Source of the DNA: Candidatus Methanomethylophilaceae archaeon
Lineage (GTDB): Archaea > Thermoplasmatota > Thermoplasmata > Methanomassiliicoccales > Methanomethylophilaceae
Length of the DNA stretch: 6,134 bases
Direction of reading: 5' to 3'
Assembly (NCBI GenBank): GCA_007116915.1
Contig: SKHQ01000057.1
Span: 1 to 6,134, forward strand
A model generated the notes under the pieces. That model saw only the letters and a program-made list of their open reading frames with translations, did no database searches and was not told where the DNA came from. The position numbers were made by a program, and so were the translations under genes. Every line of letters begins with the position of its first letter. The first letter of the stretch is position 1. This document shows positions 6,003 to 6,134 of this stretch, piece after piece.

Positions 6003-6099
6003 TTCCACCATGGGGGGAGCTACCCTCCATGAATTATGGGGTCATCGCTCCAGTTACTCATCAACTGTCAGCAAACCCAATTCCAATCATTCCCGATAA
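6003..6099 (-). other. tRNA-Trp intron (97 nt) with bulge-helix-bulge splice motif
   Basis: The intron separates G37 (6100) from A38 (6002). The exon-intron junctions can form an archaeal bulge-helix-bulge: outer helix GTGGG/CCCGC, 5' bulge AGT, 3' bulge AAA, central helix CTCC with GTGG (one C-T mismatch), and inner TAT with ATG. Cutting after the second base of each bulge gives the mature loop CTCCAGA. The first half holds a box C/D RNA. The second half holds a hairpin of about 9 bp with one A-C mismatch (6031-6023 with 6017-6009, loop TAGCT) that brings the 3' splice site into place. Confidence 0.85.
6039..6094 (-). ncRNA. Intronic box C/D sRNA guiding 2'-O-methylation of its own tRNA-Trp (C34 and C39)
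   Basis: In order on the minus strand: closing stem GGG (6094-6092), box C ATGATTG (6090-6084), a 12-nt guide (6083-6072), box D' CTGA (6071-6068), a 3-nt spacer, box C' TTGATGA (6064-6058), a 12-nt guide (6057-6046), box D ATGA (6045-6042) and closing CCC (6041-6039). By the rule that the fifth base before D or D' marks the methylated nucleotide, the D guide targets C34, with ten Watson-Crick pairs plus one G-U across exon 1 and intron. The D' guide targets C39, with six pairs plus one G-U. The same two positions are known to be guided by the tRNA-Trp intron in Haloferax and Pyrococcus. It would act with L7Ae, Nop5 and fibrillarin. Confidence 0.87.
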
Positions 6100-6134
6100 C
6101 TGGAGCCCACCAGGATGCCGTGTTACCCTATACC

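Larger units (their letters stand above)
5968..6134 (-). tRNA. tRNA-Trp(CCA), intron-containing, 5' end cut by the window edge
   Basis: Reading down from 6134, the gene starts at tRNA position 4. The acceptor GGTA (4-7) pairs with 3' TGCC (66-69), and the first three bases (expected GGG) lie outside the window. The D-arm is 6128-6112 (GG at 18-19 intact). The anticodon stem GTGGG (6110-6106) pairs with CCCGC (6001-5997). The loop CTCCAG plus A38 gives anticodon CCA (6103-6101). A 4-base variable loop (TGAT), the T-arm GGGGG-TTCAAAT-CCCCC (5992-5976), acceptor TGCCCCC (5975-5969) and discriminator A73 (5968) follow. CCA is not encoded. A 97-base intron sits between positions 37 and 38, as in other euryarchaeal tRNA-Trp genes. 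Oddities are a T13-T22 mismatch, a G10-T25 wobble and a T6-G67 wobble. Confidence 0.93.

Noticed and set aside
5721..6032. Plus-strand open frame running into the tRNA
   Set aside because: It is antisense to the regulator gene start and then crosses a tRNA gene. It has no ribosome site and its translation shows no protein-like features.
1..6134. CRISPR array, insertion sequence or integration site
   Set aside because: No evenly spaced direct repeats, transposase frame or target-site duplication were found. The tRNA gene 3' end shows no nearby direct repeat suggesting an attachment site.

Overview
This window looks archaeal, most likely from the Thermoplasmatota and plausibly Methanomassiliicoccales; the lineage is an inference. 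The directly visible archaeal signs are a tRNA-Trp gene interrupted between positions 37 and 38 by an intron carrying a box C/D guide RNA, a tRNA 3' end without encoded CCA, a COG2061-type ACT regulator beside homoserine dehydrogenase, TATA-like boxes and GGTGA-type ribosome binding sites.

Layout. Positions 74-3209 (+) hold a compact amino-acid cluster. It contains a double ACT-like regulatory protein, homoserine dehydrogenase (4-base overlap, ATGA), and after about 60 bases a long-form citramalate synthase. The first two enzymes' pathways meet around threonine, methionine and isoleucine: homoserine dehydrogenase feeds threonine and methionine, while citramalate synthase makes the isoleucine precursor 2-oxobutanoate without using threonine. 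The ACT protein is probably the separate allosteric subunit of a homoserine dehydrogenase that has no ACT domain of its own. Positions 3210-3418 are a structured intergenic region with a long-range stem right after the citramalate synthase stop, two small palindromes and the photolyase promoter.

Positions 3419-4783 (+) encode a complete class II CPD photolyase with its electron-transfer tryptophans intact. It converges on a minus-strand gene (4940-5794) for a CARF/DUF6293-like ligand-sensing domain fused to a winged helix, with no CRISPR array or cas gene in the window. The 156-base convergent gap holds a perfect 10-bp inverted repeat starting 9 bases after the photolyase stop.

Positions 5968-6134 (-) hold tRNA-Trp(CCA), missing only its first three bases at the window edge. 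Its 97-nt intron contains a nearly symmetrical box C/D sRNA whose two 12-nt guides address positions 34 and 39 of the same tRNA, as known in other euryarchaea. The terminal C and D boxes both depart from consensus, at two positions that pair with each other in the kink-turn. This apparent compensatory change is the most interesting detail in the window.
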